Shown here one piece after another: positions 8,467-18,633 of a stretch of DNA of 64,000 nucleotides. The notes beneath the pieces are model-generated. The model was not told the DNA's origin, did not search any database, and worked only from the letters and a program-made list of their open reading frames with translations. Made by a program: the position numbers and the translations under genes. This stretch comes from Kocuria rhizophila. Lineage in GTDB: Bacteria > Actinomycetota > Actinomycetes > Actinomycetales > Micrococcaceae. Each line of letters opens with the position of its first letter. Positions within the stretch are counted from its first letter, which is position 1. The stretch spans positions 82,625 through 146,624 of the forward strand of contig NZ_RCOM01000001.1 in NCBI RefSeq assembly GCF_003667225.1. The letters run 5' to 3'.

Positions 8467-9492
8467 ATGGCAAAGATCTACTACAACGACGACGCCGACC
8501 TCTCGATCATCCAGAACCGCTCCGTGGCCATCATCGGCTACGGCTCGCAGGGCCACGCCCACGCGCTGAACCTGCGCGACTCCGGCGTGGACGTCCGCAT
8601 CGGCCTCAACGAGGGCTCGAAGTCCCGCGCCAAGGCCGAGGCCGAGGGGCTGCAGGTGATGAGCATCGCCGACGCCGCCAAGGAGGCGGACGTCATCATG
8701 ATCCTGACCCCGGACCAGGTCCAGGCGCAGGTCTACGAGGAGTCCATCAAGGACAACCTCCAGGAGGGCGACGCGATCTTCTTCGCGCACGGCTTCAACA
8801 TTCGCTTCGGCTACATCGAGGCGCCCCAGGGCGTGGACGTGGCCATGGTCGCCCCCAAGGGTCCCGGCCACACGGTGCGCCGCGAGTTCGAGGCCGGGCG
8901 CGGTGTGCCAGACCTGGTGGCCGTGGAGGTCGACGCCTCCGGCAACGCCCTGCAGCTCGCCCTGTCCTACGCCAAGGGGATCGGCGGCACCCGCGCCGGC
9001 GTCATCGAGACCACCTTCACCGAGGAGACCGAGTCGGACCTCTTCGGCGAGCAGGCCGTGCTGTGCGGCGGCGTCTCCCACCTCGTCCAGTACGGCTTCG
9101 AGACCCTGACCGAGGCCGGCTACCAGCCCGAGATCGCGTACTTCGAGGTGCTGCACGAGCTCAAGCTGATCGTGGACCTCATGGTCGAGGGCGGGATCGC
9201 CAAGCAGCGCTGGTCCTGCTCCGACACCGCCGAGTACGGCGACTACGTCTCCGGTCCCCGCGTGATCCAGCCCGAGGTCAAGGAGCGCATGCAGGAGGTC
9301 CTTGCGGACATCCAGAACGGCGCCTTCGCGGACCGCTTCATGAAGGACCAGGCCTCCGGCGCCAAGGAGTTCAAGGAGCTGCGCGCCAAGGAGGAGCAGC
9401 ACCCGGTGGAGACCACGGGTCGCAAGCTGCGCTCGCTGTTCGCGTGGGAGCAGACGGACGCGGACTACACCGAGGGCACCGCCGCGCGCTGA
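8467..9492 (+). CDS. ilvC: Ketol-acid reductoisomerase
   Basis: A 341-residue class I (short form) KARI that isomerises and reduces acetolactate or acetohydroxybutyrate with NADPH and Mg. The nucleotide motif is [20 protein letters not shown] (about residues 19-38), followed by [13 protein letters not shown], the metal-binding acidic region [12 protein letters not shown], and the KARI knotted domain ([11 protein letters not shown]). An AAGGAGA ribosome site precedes the ATG. It is the last gene of ilvBNC. Confidence 0.98.
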   Translation: MAKIYYNDDADLSIIQNRSVAIIGYGSQGHAHALNLRDSGVDVRIGLNEGSKSRAKAEAEGLQVMSIADAAKEADVIMILTPDQVQAQVYEESIKDNLQEGDAIFFAHGFNIRFGYIEAPQGVDVAMVAPKGPGHTVRREFEAGRGVPDLVAVEVDASGNALQLALSYAKGIGGTRAGVIETTFTEETESDLFGEQAVLCGGVSHLVQYGFETLTEAGYQPEIAYFEVLHELKLIVDLMVEGGIAKQRWSCSDTAEYGDYVSGPRVIQPEVKERMQEVLADIQNGAFADRFMKDQASGAKEFKELRAKEEQHPVETTGRKLRSLFAWEQTDADYTEGTAAR

Positions 9493-9627
9493 TCCGCGTT
9501 CGCGCGGTCCCGTCGCCCGCGGCGTCGTCGTACCAGGTGGTGCCGTGCGCGGGAGCGGCGGGCCCGGTGGCGGGTCCGGGGCCGGTGCGCGGCGGAGCAC
9601 CGGGCGGGGAAGGTGGGCGCGGGTCGA

Positions 9628-9633
9628 TAGAGT
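9628..9633 (+). promoter_or_regulatory. -10 element of metG (leaderless)
   Basis: TAGAGT ends 6 nt before GTG 9640. The intervening GGAGGG is too close to the GTG to work as a ribosome site. Confidence 0.45.
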
Positions 9634-9639
9634 GGAGGG

Positions 9640-11193
9640 GTGACTCAGCTGAACCCCTTCTACGCGACCACGGCCATCTCCTACCCGAACGGAGCGCCGC
9701 ACATCGGCCACGCCTACGAGGCGATCGCCGCGGACACGCTGGTGCGCTTCAAGCGCCTGGACGGGTTCGGCACCCGGTTCCAGACCGGCACGGACGAGCA
9801 CGGGCAGAAGATGCAGCAGACCGCGGAGAAGCTCGGCACCACCCCGCGCGAGCTCGCGGACGCGAACTCGGCACGGTTCCGGGAGATGGACGACGAGCTG
9901 GGGATCTCCTACGACCGCTTCATCCGCACCACGGACGAGGACCACGCCGCGGCCTCGCAGGAGTTGTGGAAGCGCATGGAGGCCAACGGCGACATCTACC
10001 TGGACACCTACGCCGGGTGGTACTCCGTGCGGGACGAGGCCTACTACGCCGAGGACGAGACCGAGGTGCGCGCGGACGGGCAGCGCTACTCGATCGGCAC
10101 CGGCACGGAGCTGACGTGGACCGAGGAGGAGAGCTACTTCTTCCGGCTCTCGCGCTACCAGGACCGCCTGCTGGAGCTGTACCGCACGGACTTCGTGCAG
10201 CCCGAGACCCGCTCGCACGAGATCGCGTCCTTCGTGGGCGGGGGACTGCAGGACCTCTCGATCTCCCGCACCACCTTCGACTGGGGCGTGCCCGTGCCGG
10301 GCAACCCGGACCACGTGATGTACGTGTGGGTGGACGCGCTGACCAACTACCTCACCGGGCTGGGTTTCCCGGACACGGACGCGCCGCTGTTCCGCGAGTT
10401 CTGGCCCGCGTCCGTGCACCTGATCGGCAAGGACATCGCGCGCTTCCACGCGGTGTACTGGCCGGCGTTCCTGATGTCCGCGGGGATCGAGCTGCCGTGG
10501 AAGGTCTTCGCCCACGGCTTCCTGTTCAACCAGGGCGAGAAGATGTCCAAGTCCGTGGGCAACGTGATCGACCCCCACGCGATGGTGGAGGAGTACGGGC
10601 TGGACCAGCTGCGGTTCTTCCTGCTGCGCGAGGTGCCTTTCGGCCAGGACGGGAACTACTCGCACGACGCCATTGCCGGGCGGATCAACTCGGACCTGGC
10701 CAACGACCTCGGCAACCTGGCCCAGCGCAGCCTCTCGATGGTCGCGAAGAACCTCGGTGGGGAGGTTCCCGAGCCCGGTGAGTTCACGGCCGAGGACCTC
10801 GCGATGCTCCAGCAGGCCGAGGACGTGGTGGCCGACTACCGGGCGGCCTTCGACGCGCTCGCCTTCCACCGCGGGCTGGAGTCCGTGTGGCGCGTGATCG
10901 CCTCCGCAAACCGCTACTTCACGGCGCAGGAGCCGTGGGTGCTGCGCAAGACCGACCCCGAGCGCATGGCCACCGTGCTGTACGTGACCGCCGAGGTGCT
11001 GCGCATCGTGGCCATCCTGGTGCAGCCGGTGATGCCCGGCTCCATGGCCCGCCTGCTGGAGCAGCTCGGCCAGCCCGAGGGTGAGGCACGGATGTTCTCC
11101 GCCCTGGGCACGCGCCTGGCCCCCGGCACGGCGCTGCCCAAGCCGAGCGGTGTGTTCCCGCGCTACGAGGAGCCCGCCGCGCTCGCGGACTGA
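9640..11193 (+). CDS. metG: Methionyl-tRNA synthetase
   Basis: A 517-residue class I synthetase that attaches methionine to initiator and elongator tRNA-Met. It has the HIGH-type motif [13 protein letters not shown] (His21 and His24) and the [10 protein letters not shown] loop at about residue 300. The length fits the short actinobacterial MetG without the C-terminal dimerisation domain. The start is GTG 9640 and the transcript is probably leaderless. It follows ilvC but after a 147-nt gap, so it is probably a separate unit. I saw no T-box or SAM riboswitch upstream. Confidence 0.96.
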   Translation: MTQLNPFYATTAISYPNGAPHIGHAYEAIAADTLVRFKRLDGFGTRFQTGTDEHGQKMQQTAEKLGTTPRELADANSARFREMDDELGISYDRFIRTTDEDHAAASQELWKRMEANGDIYLDTYAGWYSVRDEAYYAEDETEVRADGQRYSIGTGTELTWTEEESYFFRLSRYQDRLLELYRTDFVQPETRSHEIASFVGGGLQDLSISRTTFDWGVPVPGNPDHVMYVWVDALTNYLTGLGFPDTDAPLFREFWPASVHLIGKDIARFHAVYWPAFLMSAGIELPWKVFAHGFLFNQGEKMSKSVGNVIDPHAMVEEYGLDQLRFFLLREVPFGQDGNYSHDAIAGRINSDLANDLGNLAQRSLSMVAKNLGGEVPEPGEFTAEDLAMLQQAEDVVADYRAAFDALAFHRGLESVWRVIASANRYFTAQEPWVLRKTDPERMATVLYVTAEVLRIVAILVQPVMPGSMARLLEQLGQPEGEARMFSALGTRLAPGTALPKPSGVFPRYEEPAALAD

Positions 11194-11280
11194 CCCCTCC
11201 GAGCGGGCGCGCCGCGTCCGTGGACTGCATCCTGCTCACGGACCACGCCGCGTCCACGGGTGATGCGTTTCCCGCAGCTC

Positions 11281-11330
11281 GACGCCGCCCGTCGGTGCCG
11301 CACCCCGCGGCGTCGGCGGGCGGCGTCGTT
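11281..11330 (+). terminator. Terminator after metG
   Basis: GACGCCGCCCG (11281-11291) pairs perfectly with CGGGCGGCGTC (11317-11327), followed by GTT. It is 88 nt past the metG stop. Confidence 0.5.
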
Positions 11331-11433
11331 CCCGCGGGTGGCCGCGCCCGCCACGACAACGCGGAAGGGCGGGCCTCAGTCTCACGATGTGGAACGGGCA
11401 TTCATGATGTGGATACGGCCGCCCGCACGCCCC

Positions 11434-11439
11434 TACTGT
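11434..11439 (+). promoter_or_regulatory. -10 element of leuB (leaderless)
   Basis: TACTGT, then GGGCCC, then ATG 11446. The spacing puts the transcript start on the ATG. Confidence 0.5.
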
Positions 11440-11445
11440 GGGCCC

Positions 11446-12534
11446 ATGAGCGAAACCACTGCCGCCGAGACCGCCCGCCGCCACTCGATCGCCGTCCTCC
11501 CCGGCGACGGGATCGGTCCGGAGGTGGTGGCCGAGGCCGTCAAGGTCCTCGACGCCGTGACGGAGCCCGCCGGGATCACCCTGGAGAGGACGGAGTACCC
11601 GCTCGGGGCCGAGCACTGGCTGGCCACGGGCGAGGTGCTCCACGACGACACCATGGAGCGGCTGCGCGCTCATGACGCGATCCTCTTCGGTGCCGTGGGT
11701 GCCGCTCCCAACGACAAGCGGGTGCCCTCCGGGATCCTGGAACGCGACCTGCTGCTCAAGCTGCGCTTCGGCTTCGACCACTACATCAACCTGCGCCCGG
11801 CCACCCTGTACCCGGGCACCACGAGTCCGCTCGCCGAGCCCGGCGACATCGACTTCGTGGTGGTGCGCGAGGGCACCGAGGGGCTCTACGCGGGCAACGG
11901 CGGAACCCTGCGCACGGGCACGGAGCACGAGATCGCCACCGAGGTCTCCGTCAACACGGCCCACGGGGTCCGCCGCCTGGTGCGCTACGCGTTCGAGCTG
12001 GCGCGCAGCCGGGAACGCAAGAAGCTCACGCTGGTCCACAAGCACAACGTGCTGGTCAACGCGGGCCGGATCTACCAGCGCACCGTGGACCAGGTCGCAG
12101 AGCAGTACCCGGACGTCACGGTGGACTACATGCACGTGGACGCGGCCACGATCTTCATGACCACGGATCCGGCGCGTTTCGACGTGATCGTCACCGACAA
12201 CCTCTTCGGGGACATCCTCACGGACCAGGCCGGGGCCGTCACCGGCGGGGTCGGCCTGGCGCCGAGCGGCAACATCAACGCGGACCGCACCGCCCCCTCC
12301 ATGTTCGAACCCGTGCACGGCTCCGCCCCGGACATCGCCGGGACCGGCACCGCCCAGCCCACCGCCGCGATCCTTGCGGGGGCCATGATGCTCGAGCACC
12401 TCGGTCACCCGGAGCTCGCCGCGCGCATCGACCGCGCCGTCCGCGAGGACCTGCGCCTGCGCGGCACCACCCGGCGGAGCACGGCGCAGGCGGGGGACGA
12501 CGTCGTGGCGCAGCTGGGCGCGGACGGCGCGTAG
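11446..12534 (+). CDS. leuB: 3-isopropylmalate dehydrogenase
   Basis: A 362-residue beta-decarboxylating dehydrogenase, the third enzyme of leucine synthesis, which oxidatively decarboxylates 3-isopropylmalate. Motifs: [20 protein letters not shown] at the N-terminus, the substrate arginine region, [10 protein letters not shown], and the metal-binding [20 protein letters not shown]. In this family the relatives tartrate dehydrogenase and isocitrate dehydrogenase look similar; the presence of leuCD, ilvE and ilvBNC in the window favours LeuB. ATG 11446 is chosen over an earlier in-frame ATG because the upstream part is not conserved-looking and a -10 lies 6 nt before it. Confidence 0.93.
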   Translation: MSETTAAETARRHSIAVLPGDGIGPEVVAEAVKVLDAVTEPAGITLERTEYPLGAEHWLATGEVLHDDTMERLRAHDAILFGAVGAAPNDKRVPSGILERDLLLKLRFGFDHYINLRPATLYPGTTSPLAEPGDIDFVVVREGTEGLYAGNGGTLRTGTEHEIATEVSVNTAHGVRRLVRYAFELARSRERKKLTLVHKHNVLVNAGRIYQRTVDQVAEQYPDVTVDYMHVDAATIFMTTDPARFDVIVTDNLFGDILTDQAGAVTGGVGLAPSGNINADRTAPSMFEPVHGSAPDIAGTGTAQPTAAILAGAMMLEHLGHPELAARIDRAVREDLRLRGTTRRSTAQAGDDVVAQLGADGA

Positions 12535-12638
12535 CTGCCACGGCGGGTGCGCACGACCCTGCATACTGTGAGAGACACACATCACGTCCGGTCCGCACCA
12601 CCACGGAGCGTGACCCGAACGGTCGAAGGAGAACATTC

Positions 12639-13736
12639 GTGACCACAGAATTCGCCAGGCAGCTCAACCCGCACCCCGCCACGGACGAGGTGCGCGAGGC
12701 GGTCCTGCAGAACCCGGGGTTCGGGAAGTTCTTCACGGACCACATGGTCTGCATCGACTGGCAGGGGGACGTCCAGCAGGGCACCGGCCGGTGGGACAAC
12801 GCGCGGCTGCAACCCTACGGCCCGATCAGCCTGGACCCCTCCACGACCGTGCTGCACTACGGGCAGGAAATCTTCGAGGGTCTCAAGGCCTACCGGCACG
12901 GGGACGGGTCCGTGTGGAGCTTCCGTCCGGAGGCGAACGCCGCCCGCCTGAACCGTTCCGCCCAGCGCCTGGCGCTGCCCACGCTGCCCGAGGAGACCTT
13001 CGTGGACGCGGTGCGGGAGCTCGTGACCCAGGACCAGGCGTGGGTTCCCTCCGGTGACGGCGAGTCCCTGTACCTGCGGCCGTTCATGATCGCCACCGAG
13101 CCCTTCCTGGGGGTGCGCCCCTCCAAGGAGGCGCTGTTCTCCGTGATCGCCTCCCCGGCGGGCAACTACTTCGGCACCGTGGAGCCCGTGGACATCTGGC
13201 TCTCCGGGACGTACGCCCGGGCCGGCAAGGGTGGAACGGGCGCCGCCAAGTGCGGTGGCAACTACGCGGCGTCACTGATCGCCCAGATGGAGGGTGACGC
13301 CCACGGCTGCAGCCAGGTGCTGTTCCTGGACGAGGAGCGCGGGGGTGCCGTGGAGGAGCTCGGCGGCATGAACGTGTTCTTCGTCTTCGACGACGGCCGC
13401 GTGGTCACCCCGGAGCTCACGGGGACCATCCTGGAGGGCATCACCCGGGACTCCGTCATCCAGATCGCGAAGGACCGCGGTCTGCAGGTGGAGGAGCGCG
13501 CCTTCACCCTGGACGAGTGGCGTGAGGGCAAGCGCTCCGGGCACCTCACCGAGGTGTTCGCGTGCGGCACCGCGGCCGTCATCGCGCCGGTGCGCCGACT
13601 CGTGAGCCACGACGAGGTCATCGGCTCCGAGGACGAGAAGCCCGGTGAGGTGACCATGGCCATCCGCCAGCAGCTGCTGGACGTGCAGACGGGCAAGGCC
13701 GAGGACACCCACGGCTGGCTGACCCGCCTGGTCTGA
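12639..13736 (+). CDS. ilvE: Branched-chain amino acid aminotransferase
   Basis: A 365-residue fold type IV PLP aminotransferase that makes Leu, Ile and Val from their 2-keto acids using glutamate. It shows the type II BCAT pattern: HYGQEIFEGLKAYR, RPFMIATEPFLGVRPS, the PLP lysine region KGGTGAAKCGGNYAAS, and the late CGTAAVIAPVRRL. Start GTG 12639 has a GAAGGAG site upstream. A TACTGT at about 12566 could be its -10. It follows leuB after 104 nt. Confidence 0.96.
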   Translation: MTTEFARQLNPHPATDEVREAVLQNPGFGKFFTDHMVCIDWQGDVQQGTGRWDNARLQPYGPISLDPSTTVLHYGQEIFEGLKAYRHGDGSVWSFRPEANAARLNRSAQRLALPTLPEETFVDAVRELVTQDQAWVPSGDGESLYLRPFMIATEPFLGVRPSKEALFSVIASPAGNYFGTVEPVDIWLSGTYARAGKGGTGAAKCGGNYAASLIAQMEGDAHGCSQVLFLDEERGGAVEELGGMNVFFVFDDGRVVTPELTGTILEGITRDSVIQIAKDRGLQVEERAFTLDEWREGKRSGHLTEVFACGTAAVIAPVRRLVSHDEVIGSEDEKPGEVTMAIRQQLLDVQTGKAEDTHGWLTRLV

Positions 13737-13785
13737 GCCGGACGGTCTTCCCAGACCGCCGGCCTCGACCAGGCCCGAGGATCGG

Positions 13786-13826
13786 CAGCCGCCCCCCGTC
13801 CGTGGTGAACGGACCGGGGGCGGCTG
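13786..13826 (+). terminator. Terminator after ilvE
   Basis: A 17-bp stem with one mismatch (13786-13802 with 13810-13826) and a 7-nt loop. It lacks a U tract and ends 3 nt before the -10 of the next gene. Confidence 0.65.
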
Positions 13827-13828
13827 TG

Positions 13829-13834
13829 TAGCCT
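13829..13834 (+). promoter_or_regulatory. -10 element of the FAH-family gene (leaderless)
   Basis: TAGCCT ends 6 nt before ATG 13841. Confidence 0.45.
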
Positions 13835-13840
13835 GTGGGC

Positions 13841-14614
13841 ATGCGCATCGCACGGTTCACACACGACAACGAGATCCACTACGGCACCGTCCACGGGGAG
13901 CCGGGCCAGGAGACCCTGCGCTACCTCACCGGGGACCCGCTCTACGTGGGGGTCCAGGAGCTGGACCGCACGGTGGCGGTCTCCGAGGCGCGGCTGCTCT
14001 CGCCCGTGATCCCGCGCTCCAAGATCGTGTGCGTGGGTCGCAACTACGCGGACCACGCCGCCGAGATGGGCAACGACGTCCCCAGCCGACCCTTGCTGTT
14101 CTTCAAGCCGAACACCGCGGTTTCCGGCCCGGGTGACCCGGTCACCCTGCCGGCCTGGACCGAGGAAGTCTCCTACGAGGCCGAGCTCGCCGTGGTGATC
14201 GGGCGCATGTGCAAGGACGTCCCGGTGGAGCGCGTGCCGGAGGTCGTGTTCGGCTACACCGCCGCGAACGACCTCACCGCCCGCGACGCCCAGCGCACGG
14301 ACGGGCAGTGGGCCCGGGCCAAGGGCTTCGACGGTGCGTGCCCCCTGGGCCCGTGGATCGAGACCGAGCTGGACACCGCCGCACTGTCCGTGCGCTCGTC
14401 CGTGAACGGCGAGCTCAAGCAGGACGGCAGCACCGAGGACATGGTCTTCGACGTCCCCACCCTGGTCTCCTACGTCTCCGAGGCGTTCACGCTGCTGCCC
14501 GGTGACGTAATCCTCACCGGCACGCCCGCGGGCGTGGGCGCGGTGGACGAGGGCGATCAGCTGTCGGTGCAGATCGAGGGAATCGGGGAGCTCACCACGG
14601 TGCTGCGCCGCTAG
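13841..14614 (+). CDS. Fumarylacetoacetate hydrolase family protein
   Basis: A 257-residue FAH-fold protein: CVGRNYADHAAEMGNDVP, LLFFKPNTAVSGPGDPV, the metal ligand Glu-x-Glu in SYEAELAVVIG, and FGYTAANDLTARDAQ. Members act on C-C bonds of beta-diketone-like acids (fumarylpyruvate hydrolase, acylpyruvase, oxaloacetate decarboxylase), so the exact substrate is open. An ATG two codons after an in-frame GTG (13835) is preferred because the -10 geometry points to 13841. It lies between ilvE and gltX, a neighbourhood seen in many actinobacteria, probably without pathway meaning. Confidence 0.88.
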   Translation: MRIARFTHDNEIHYGTVHGEPGQETLRYLTGDPLYVGVQELDRTVAVSEARLLSPVIPRSKIVCVGRNYADHAAEMGNDVPSRPLLFFKPNTAVSGPGDPVTLPAWTEEVSYEAELAVVIGRMCKDVPVERVPEVVFGYTAANDLTARDAQRTDGQWARAKGFDGACPLGPWIETELDTAALSVRSSVNGELKQDGSTEDMVFDVPTLVSYVSEAFTLLPGDVILTGTPAGVGAVDEGDQLSVQIEGIGELTTVLRR

Positions 14615-14704
14615 CACCCGGGATCGACATCCAGCTGTGGACGACGCCGCCGCGGCACCGCGGCGTCTTCGGTGGCGTCCGTGAGGCGGCGCCACCCGGC
14701 GTCG

Positions 14705-14710
14705 TAGAAT
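14705..14710 (+). promoter_or_regulatory. -10 element of gltX
   Basis: TAGAAT, ending 9 nt before ATG 14720. This gives a leader of about 2-3 nt and no ribosome site. Confidence 0.5.
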
Positions 14711-14719
14711 GGCGCCATC

Positions 14720-16240
14720 ATGACTGACGACGCCTCCACCCTGCACCCCACCGTTCCCGCCGACGCACCCGTGCGCGTGCGCTTCTGCCCGTCGCCCACG
14801 GGCACCCCGCACGTGGGCCTGATCCGCACGGCTCTGTTCAACTGGGCCTGGGCACGCCACACCGGCGGCACCCTGGTGTTCCGCATCGAGGACACCGACG
14901 CCGCGCGCGACTCCGAGGAGAGCTTCCAGCAGATCCTCGACGCCCTGGACTGGCTGGGGATCACCTGGGACGAGGGCGTGAATGTGGGAGGCCCGCACGA
15001 GCCCTACCGGCAGTCCCAGCGCGGTGAGATCTACCAGGACGTTCTGGCCAAGCTGGTGGAAAGCGGGTACGTCTACGAGGACTTCTCCACCCCCGACGAG
15101 GTCGAGCAGCGCCACCGCGCCAAGGGCGAGGACCCCAAGCTCGGCTACGACAACTACGACCGCGACCTCACGGACGAGCAGAAGGCCGCCTTCCGGGCGG
15201 AGGGACGCCAGCCGGTGCTGCGGCTGCGCATGCCGGACGAGGACATCTCCTTCACGGACCTGGTGCGCGGCGAGATCACGTTCAAGGCCGGCTCCGTCCC
15301 GGACTTCGTGGTGGCCCGCGCCAACGGCACGCCGCTGTACACCCTGGTGAACCCCGTGGACGACGCCCTCATGGGCATCACCCAGGTGCTGCGCGGGGAG
15401 GACCTGCTGTCCTCCACCCCTCGCCAGATCGCGCTGTACCGCGCGCTCGTGGCCATCGGCGTGGCCGAGTTCATCCCGGAGTTCGGCCACCTGCCCTACG
15501 TGATGGGCGAGGGCAACAAGAAGCTGTCCAAGCGCGACCCGGAGTCCAACCTGTTCCACCACCGGGACAACGGCTTCATCCCCGAGGGCCTGCTGAACTA
15601 CCTGGCCCTGCTGGGCTGGTCCCTGTCCGCGGACGAGGACATCTTCACGGTCGAGCAGCTCGTGGCGAACTTCGACATCCACGACGTCCTGGCCAACCCG
15701 GCCCGCTTCGACGTGAAGAAGGCCACCGCGATCAACGGCACCCACGTGCGCATGCTGGACCCGCAGGACTTCCGCGACCGCCTCGTTCCGTACCTGCAGG
15801 CCGCCGGACTGGTGGGGGAGACCCTGACTCCCCGCGAGAACGAGATCCTGGACCAGGCCGCGCCGCTCGTGCAGGAGCGCATGAACCTGCTCGGCGAGAC
15901 CGAAGGTCTGCTGGGCTTCCTGTTCCGCTCGGACGGCGAGATCGTGGTGGCCGAGGATGCCGCCAAGCAGCTCAAGGAGAGCGCACCGCAGGTCCTCGAC
16001 GCCGCACTGGCGGCGCTGGAGCCGCTGGAGGACTTCACCGCCGCGGCCATCGAGACCGCACTGCGCGAGGCCATCGTGGACGGGCTGGGCATCAAACCGC
16101 GGCTCGCGTTCGGCCCCGTGCGCACCGCCGTGTCCGGCCAGCGGATCTCCCCGCCGCTCTTCGAGTCCCTGGAGATCCTGGGCAGGCAGTCCACGCTCGC
16201 GCGCCTGACCGCGCTGCGCGCCCGTCTCGCCCAGGACTGA
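14720..16240 (+). CDS. gltX: Glutamyl-tRNA synthetase
   Basis: A 506-residue class I synthetase with [20 protein letters not shown] (HIGH-type motif near residue 30) and [10 protein letters not shown] (KMSKS-type, near residue 267). In actinobacteria GltX is generally non-discriminating: it also charges tRNA-Gln with glutamate, which GatCAB then amidates. The gene order fits, since tRNA-Gln and tRNA-Glu follow directly. Whether this copy is non-discriminating is inferred, not seen. Confidence 0.97.
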   Translation: MTDDASTLHPTVPADAPVRVRFCPSPTGTPHVGLIRTALFNWAWARHTGGTLVFRIEDTDAARDSEESFQQILDALDWLGITWDEGVNVGGPHEPYRQSQRGEIYQDVLAKLVESGYVYEDFSTPDEVEQRHRAKGEDPKLGYDNYDRDLTDEQKAAFRAEGRQPVLRLRMPDEDISFTDLVRGEITFKAGSVPDFVVARANGTPLYTLVNPVDDALMGITQVLRGEDLLSSTPRQIALYRALVAIGVAEFIPEFGHLPYVMGEGNKKLSKRDPESNLFHHRDNGFIPEGLLNYLALLGWSLSADEDIFTVEQLVANFDIHDVLANPARFDVKKATAINGTHVRMLDPQDFRDRLVPYLQAAGLVGETLTPRENEILDQAAPLVQERMNLLGETEGLLGFLFRSDGEIVVAEDAAKQLKESAPQVLDAALAALEPLEDFTAAAIETALREAIVDGLGIKPRLAFGPVRTAVSGQRISPPLFESLEILGRQSTLARLTALRARLAQD

Positions 16241-16360
16241 ACGGGCCCGTTGCAGGGCCGCCGGTGCACGACGCCGCCCGGTCCCCACGCGCTCGACGCC
16301 GGACACCGGACCGGGCGGGGACGCACCCTCGGCAGGGGGAGCGGTTCCGCCCGGACCGGT

Positions 16361-16389
16361 TTGGCAGGGGAGCGCCGAGTGGGTATAGT
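16361..16389 (+). promoter_or_regulatory. Promoter of tRNA-Gln
   Basis: TTGGCA (16361-16366), a 17-bp spacer and TATAGT (16384-16389). The predicted start is about 40 nt before the tRNA. Confidence 0.75.
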
Positions 16390-16436
16390 TATTGCTCGTT
16401 GCGCGGCATTGAGCAGCTGAGCCGGGTGACAACCAT

Positions 16437-16508
16437 TGGGATATGGTGTAATTGGCAACACAGCGGTTTCTGGTACCGTCGTTCTAGGTTCGAGTCCTGG
16501 TATCCCAG
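16437..16508 (+). tRNA. tRNA-Gln (CUG anticodon)
   Basis: Acceptor TGGGATA/TATCCCA, D arm GGTGTAATTGGCAACAC, anticodon stem GCGGT/ACCGT around TTCTGGT (anticodon CTG), T arm GGTTCGAGTCC. The CCA is not encoded. Confidence 0.94.
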
Positions 16509-16520
16509 CGCTGATCGCAA

Positions 16521-16539
16521 CCCCACGCTCCGTGTGGGG
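16521..16539 (+). terminator. Weak hairpin after tRNA-Gln
   Basis: CCCCAC/GTGGGG, a 6-bp stem shortly after the tRNA. It has no U tract. Confidence 0.35.
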
Positions 16540-16579
16540 ACGAGCATGCACGGCAGGTCCTCCGGCCACTCCGATGGAA

Positions 16580-16608
16580 TTGGACCACGACAGCGTTGAT
16601 GCTACTGT
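16580..16608 (+). promoter_or_regulatory. Promoter of tRNA-Glu
   Basis: TTGGAC (16580-16585), a 17-bp spacer and TACTGT (16603-16608). The predicted start is about 50 nt before the tRNA, so the two tRNAs need not be co-transcribed. Confidence 0.65.
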
Positions 16609-16667
16609 TTGGTGCGTCAACGAAGGAATGAGCGGAGCACGCGTTCCAGATCATTCTGAAAGTACAC

Positions 16668-16740
16668 GGCCCCATCGTATAGCGGCCTAGTACGCCGCCC
16701 TCTCACGGCGGTAACGCGGGTTCGAATCCCGCTGGGGTCA
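16668..16740 (+). tRNA. tRNA-Glu (CUC anticodon)
   Basis: Acceptor GGCCCCA/TGGGGTC, anticodon stem CCGCC/GGCGG around CTCTCAC (anticodon CTC), T arm GGTTCGAATCC. The CCA is not encoded. Confidence 0.95.
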
Positions 16741-16746
16741 CGCAGT

Positions 16747-16781
16747 GAAAGCCCCGGTTTCCTTGGGAAGCCGGGGCTTTC
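16747..16781 (+). terminator. Terminator after tRNA-Glu
   Basis: GAAAGCCCCGG (16747-16757) pairs with CCGGGGCTTTC (16771-16781). The inner TTCC/GGAA extends the stem, and TTT is embedded in the 3' arm. Confidence 0.8.
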
Positions 16782-16866
16782 TGCATGCCAGGTCCGGATG
16801 GCTCCCTGTGCCGCGCCCGCGCTGCCGGCCGGCCGTGGGGAGTGAGTGGGGGACCGTGACGACTGG

Positions 16867-16872
16867 CACAAT
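16867..16872 (+). promoter_or_regulatory. -10 element of the first GTPase gene (leaderless)
   Basis: CACAAT ends 6 nt before GTG 16879, which helps to fix that codon as the start. Confidence 0.5.
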
Positions 16873-16878
16873 GACCGT

Positions 16879-18633
16879 GTGAACACTGAGACCACGCCCG
16901 CCGTGCCACTCATCGAGGCACTGGAGGAAGCACGCGACCTGCTCCGCGCCACCACTCTGCCGCTGGCCACCGCGAGCGCCCCGCAGCAGCGCGAGAACGC
17001 GGCCCGCGCCGTGGCCCAGCTGGACGACTACGTCCTGCCCCGGGTCCGTTCCCTGGACGCACCGCTGCTCGCGGTGGTGGGCGGCTCCACGGGTGCGGGC
17101 AAGTCCACGCTTGTCAACGCCCTGGTGGGCCACCCCGTGACGCGCTCGGGCGCCATCCGCCCGACCACGCGGCGGCCCCTGCTGATCCACCACCCGCGGG
17201 ACGCCGGGGCGTTCACCACCCAGCGGGTGCTGCCGCACCTGGCGCGGGTGCGCGGAACGATGACCGACCCCTCGGAGGCACCGGGGGCGGCCTTCGGCGG
17301 CTCCGGCCCCGTGGAGGACACCGGCTCGCTCGTGCTGCTCGGGGACGAGAGCATCCCCGAGGGTCTGGCCATCCTGGACGCACCGGACGTGGACTCGATC
17401 TCCGACGAGAACCGGGCGCTCGCGGCCCAGCTGCTCTCCGCCGCGGACCTCTGGCTGTTCGTGACCACGGCCAACCGCTACGCGGACGCCGTCCCCTGGC
17501 AGCTGCTGCGCAACGCCGCCGGCCGGGACATCACGGTGGCCGTGGTCCTGGACCGGGTGCAGGCGGCGTCGGCGGCGGAGATCGAGGAGGACCTGCGGCG
17601 GATGCTGGATGCCGAGGGGCTGAACGGGGCCCCGATCTTCGTGGTGGAGGAGTCCCCGCTCAACGAGACGGGAATGCTGCCGCCCGCCGCGGTCGCGCCA
17701 CTGCGGGACTGGCTCGAGGCGCTCGGTGCGGACGCCCACGCGCGCTCGGACATCGCCGCGCGGACGCTCGGCGGCGCCGTGCGCGAACTCGCCGAGACCA
17801 CGGAGCGCACCGCGGAGGCCGCCGCGGCCCAGGAGCACACCGAGGAGCACCTGCGCCGCGAGGTGACCACTGCCTTCGACGAGGCGCTGCGGGCGGTCGT
17901 GGACTCCACGCGCGACGGCACCCTGCTGCGCGGGGAGGTGCTCGCGCGCTGGCAGGACTTCGTGGGCACCGGAGAGTTCTTCCGCGGCCTGGAGGCAGGA
18001 ATCGGACGGGTGCGGGACCGGATGTCCGCGTTCTTCACGGGCCGCCCGGCGCCCGAGGTGCGCGTGGAGGAGGCCATCGAGACGGGCCTGCAGGCGGTGG
18101 TCGTGGAGAACACGGCACGCGCCGCCGAGCTCTCGGAGCGGCGCTGGCGGGACGAGCCAGCCGGGCAGGTGCTGCTCGCGGGGCGCGACCTGGCGGCGCT
18201 GCCGCCCGAGTTCCCGCAGGAGGTCGCCCAGAGCATCCGGGACTGGCAGTCGGACGTGATGCTCATGATCCAGCAGGAGGGCGCGGGCAAACGCACCCGG
18301 GCGCGGGCCATGTCCATGGGTGTGAACGCCCTGGCCGTGATCCTCATGATCGCGGTGTTCTCCACCACGGGCGGTCTCACCGGCCTGGAGGTGGGGATCG
18401 CCGGCGGCTCCGGGGTGGTGGGCACCAAGCTGCTCGAGGCGGTGTTCGGTGAGGACGCCGTGCGCCGGATGAGCGAGCAGGCGCGCCGCAACCTGGAGAC
18501 CAGGATCAGGGCCCTGCTGGACCACCGCGCGCGCACGTTCCTGGACCGGCTCGACGAGCTGGGAGAGCATCCCACGGCGGAGGCGCTGCACGCCGCCGCC
18601 GCCCGCCTGCGCACGGAGGGAGAGGCCCTGTGA
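16879..18633 (+). CDS. Dynamin-like/GTPase-domain membrane protein, first of a pair
   Basis: A 584-residue protein. The P-loop GGSTGAGKST is at about residues 68-77, a switch-like TTRRP follows, and the G3 region is LDAPDVDS near 167-173. A canonical NKxD G4 motif is missing: the expected position reads VVLDRVQAA. After the G domain come long helices (residues 290-460), then a hydrophobic hairpin (NALAVILMIAVFSTTGGLTGL, about 490-530) and an Arg-rich C-terminal helix. It resembles bacterial dynamin-like and related large GTPases that act at membranes. Its stop overlaps the start of a second GTPase gene by 4 nt. A start at an upstream GTG (16846) is less likely given the -10 position. Function is not established. 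Confidence 0.75.
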   Translation: MNTETTPAVPLIEALEEARDLLRATTLPLATASAPQQRENAARAVAQLDDYVLPRVRSLDAPLLAVVGGSTGAGKSTLVNALVGHPVTRSGAIRPTTRRPLLIHHPRDAGAFTTQRVLPHLARVRGTMTDPSEAPGAAFGGSGPVEDTGSLVLLGDESIPEGLAILDAPDVDSISDENRALAAQLLSAADLWLFVTTANRYADAVPWQLLRNAAGRDITVAVVLDRVQAASAAEIEEDLRRMLDAEGLNGAPIFVVEESPLNETGMLPPAAVAPLRDWLEALGADAHARSDIAARTLGGAVRELAETTERTAEAAAAQEHTEEHLRREVTTAFDEALRAVVDSTRDGTLLRGEVLARWQDFVGTGEFFRGLEAGIGRVRDRMSAFFTGRPAPEVRVEEAIETGLQAVVVENTARAAELSERRWRDEPAGQVLLAGRDLAALPPEFPQEVAQSIRDWQSDVMLMIQQEGAGKRTRARAMSMGVNALAVILMIAVFSTTGGLTGLEVGIAGGSGVVGTKLLEAVFGEDAVRRMSEQARRNLETRIRALLDHRARTFLDRLDELGEHPTAEALHAAAARLRTEGEAL

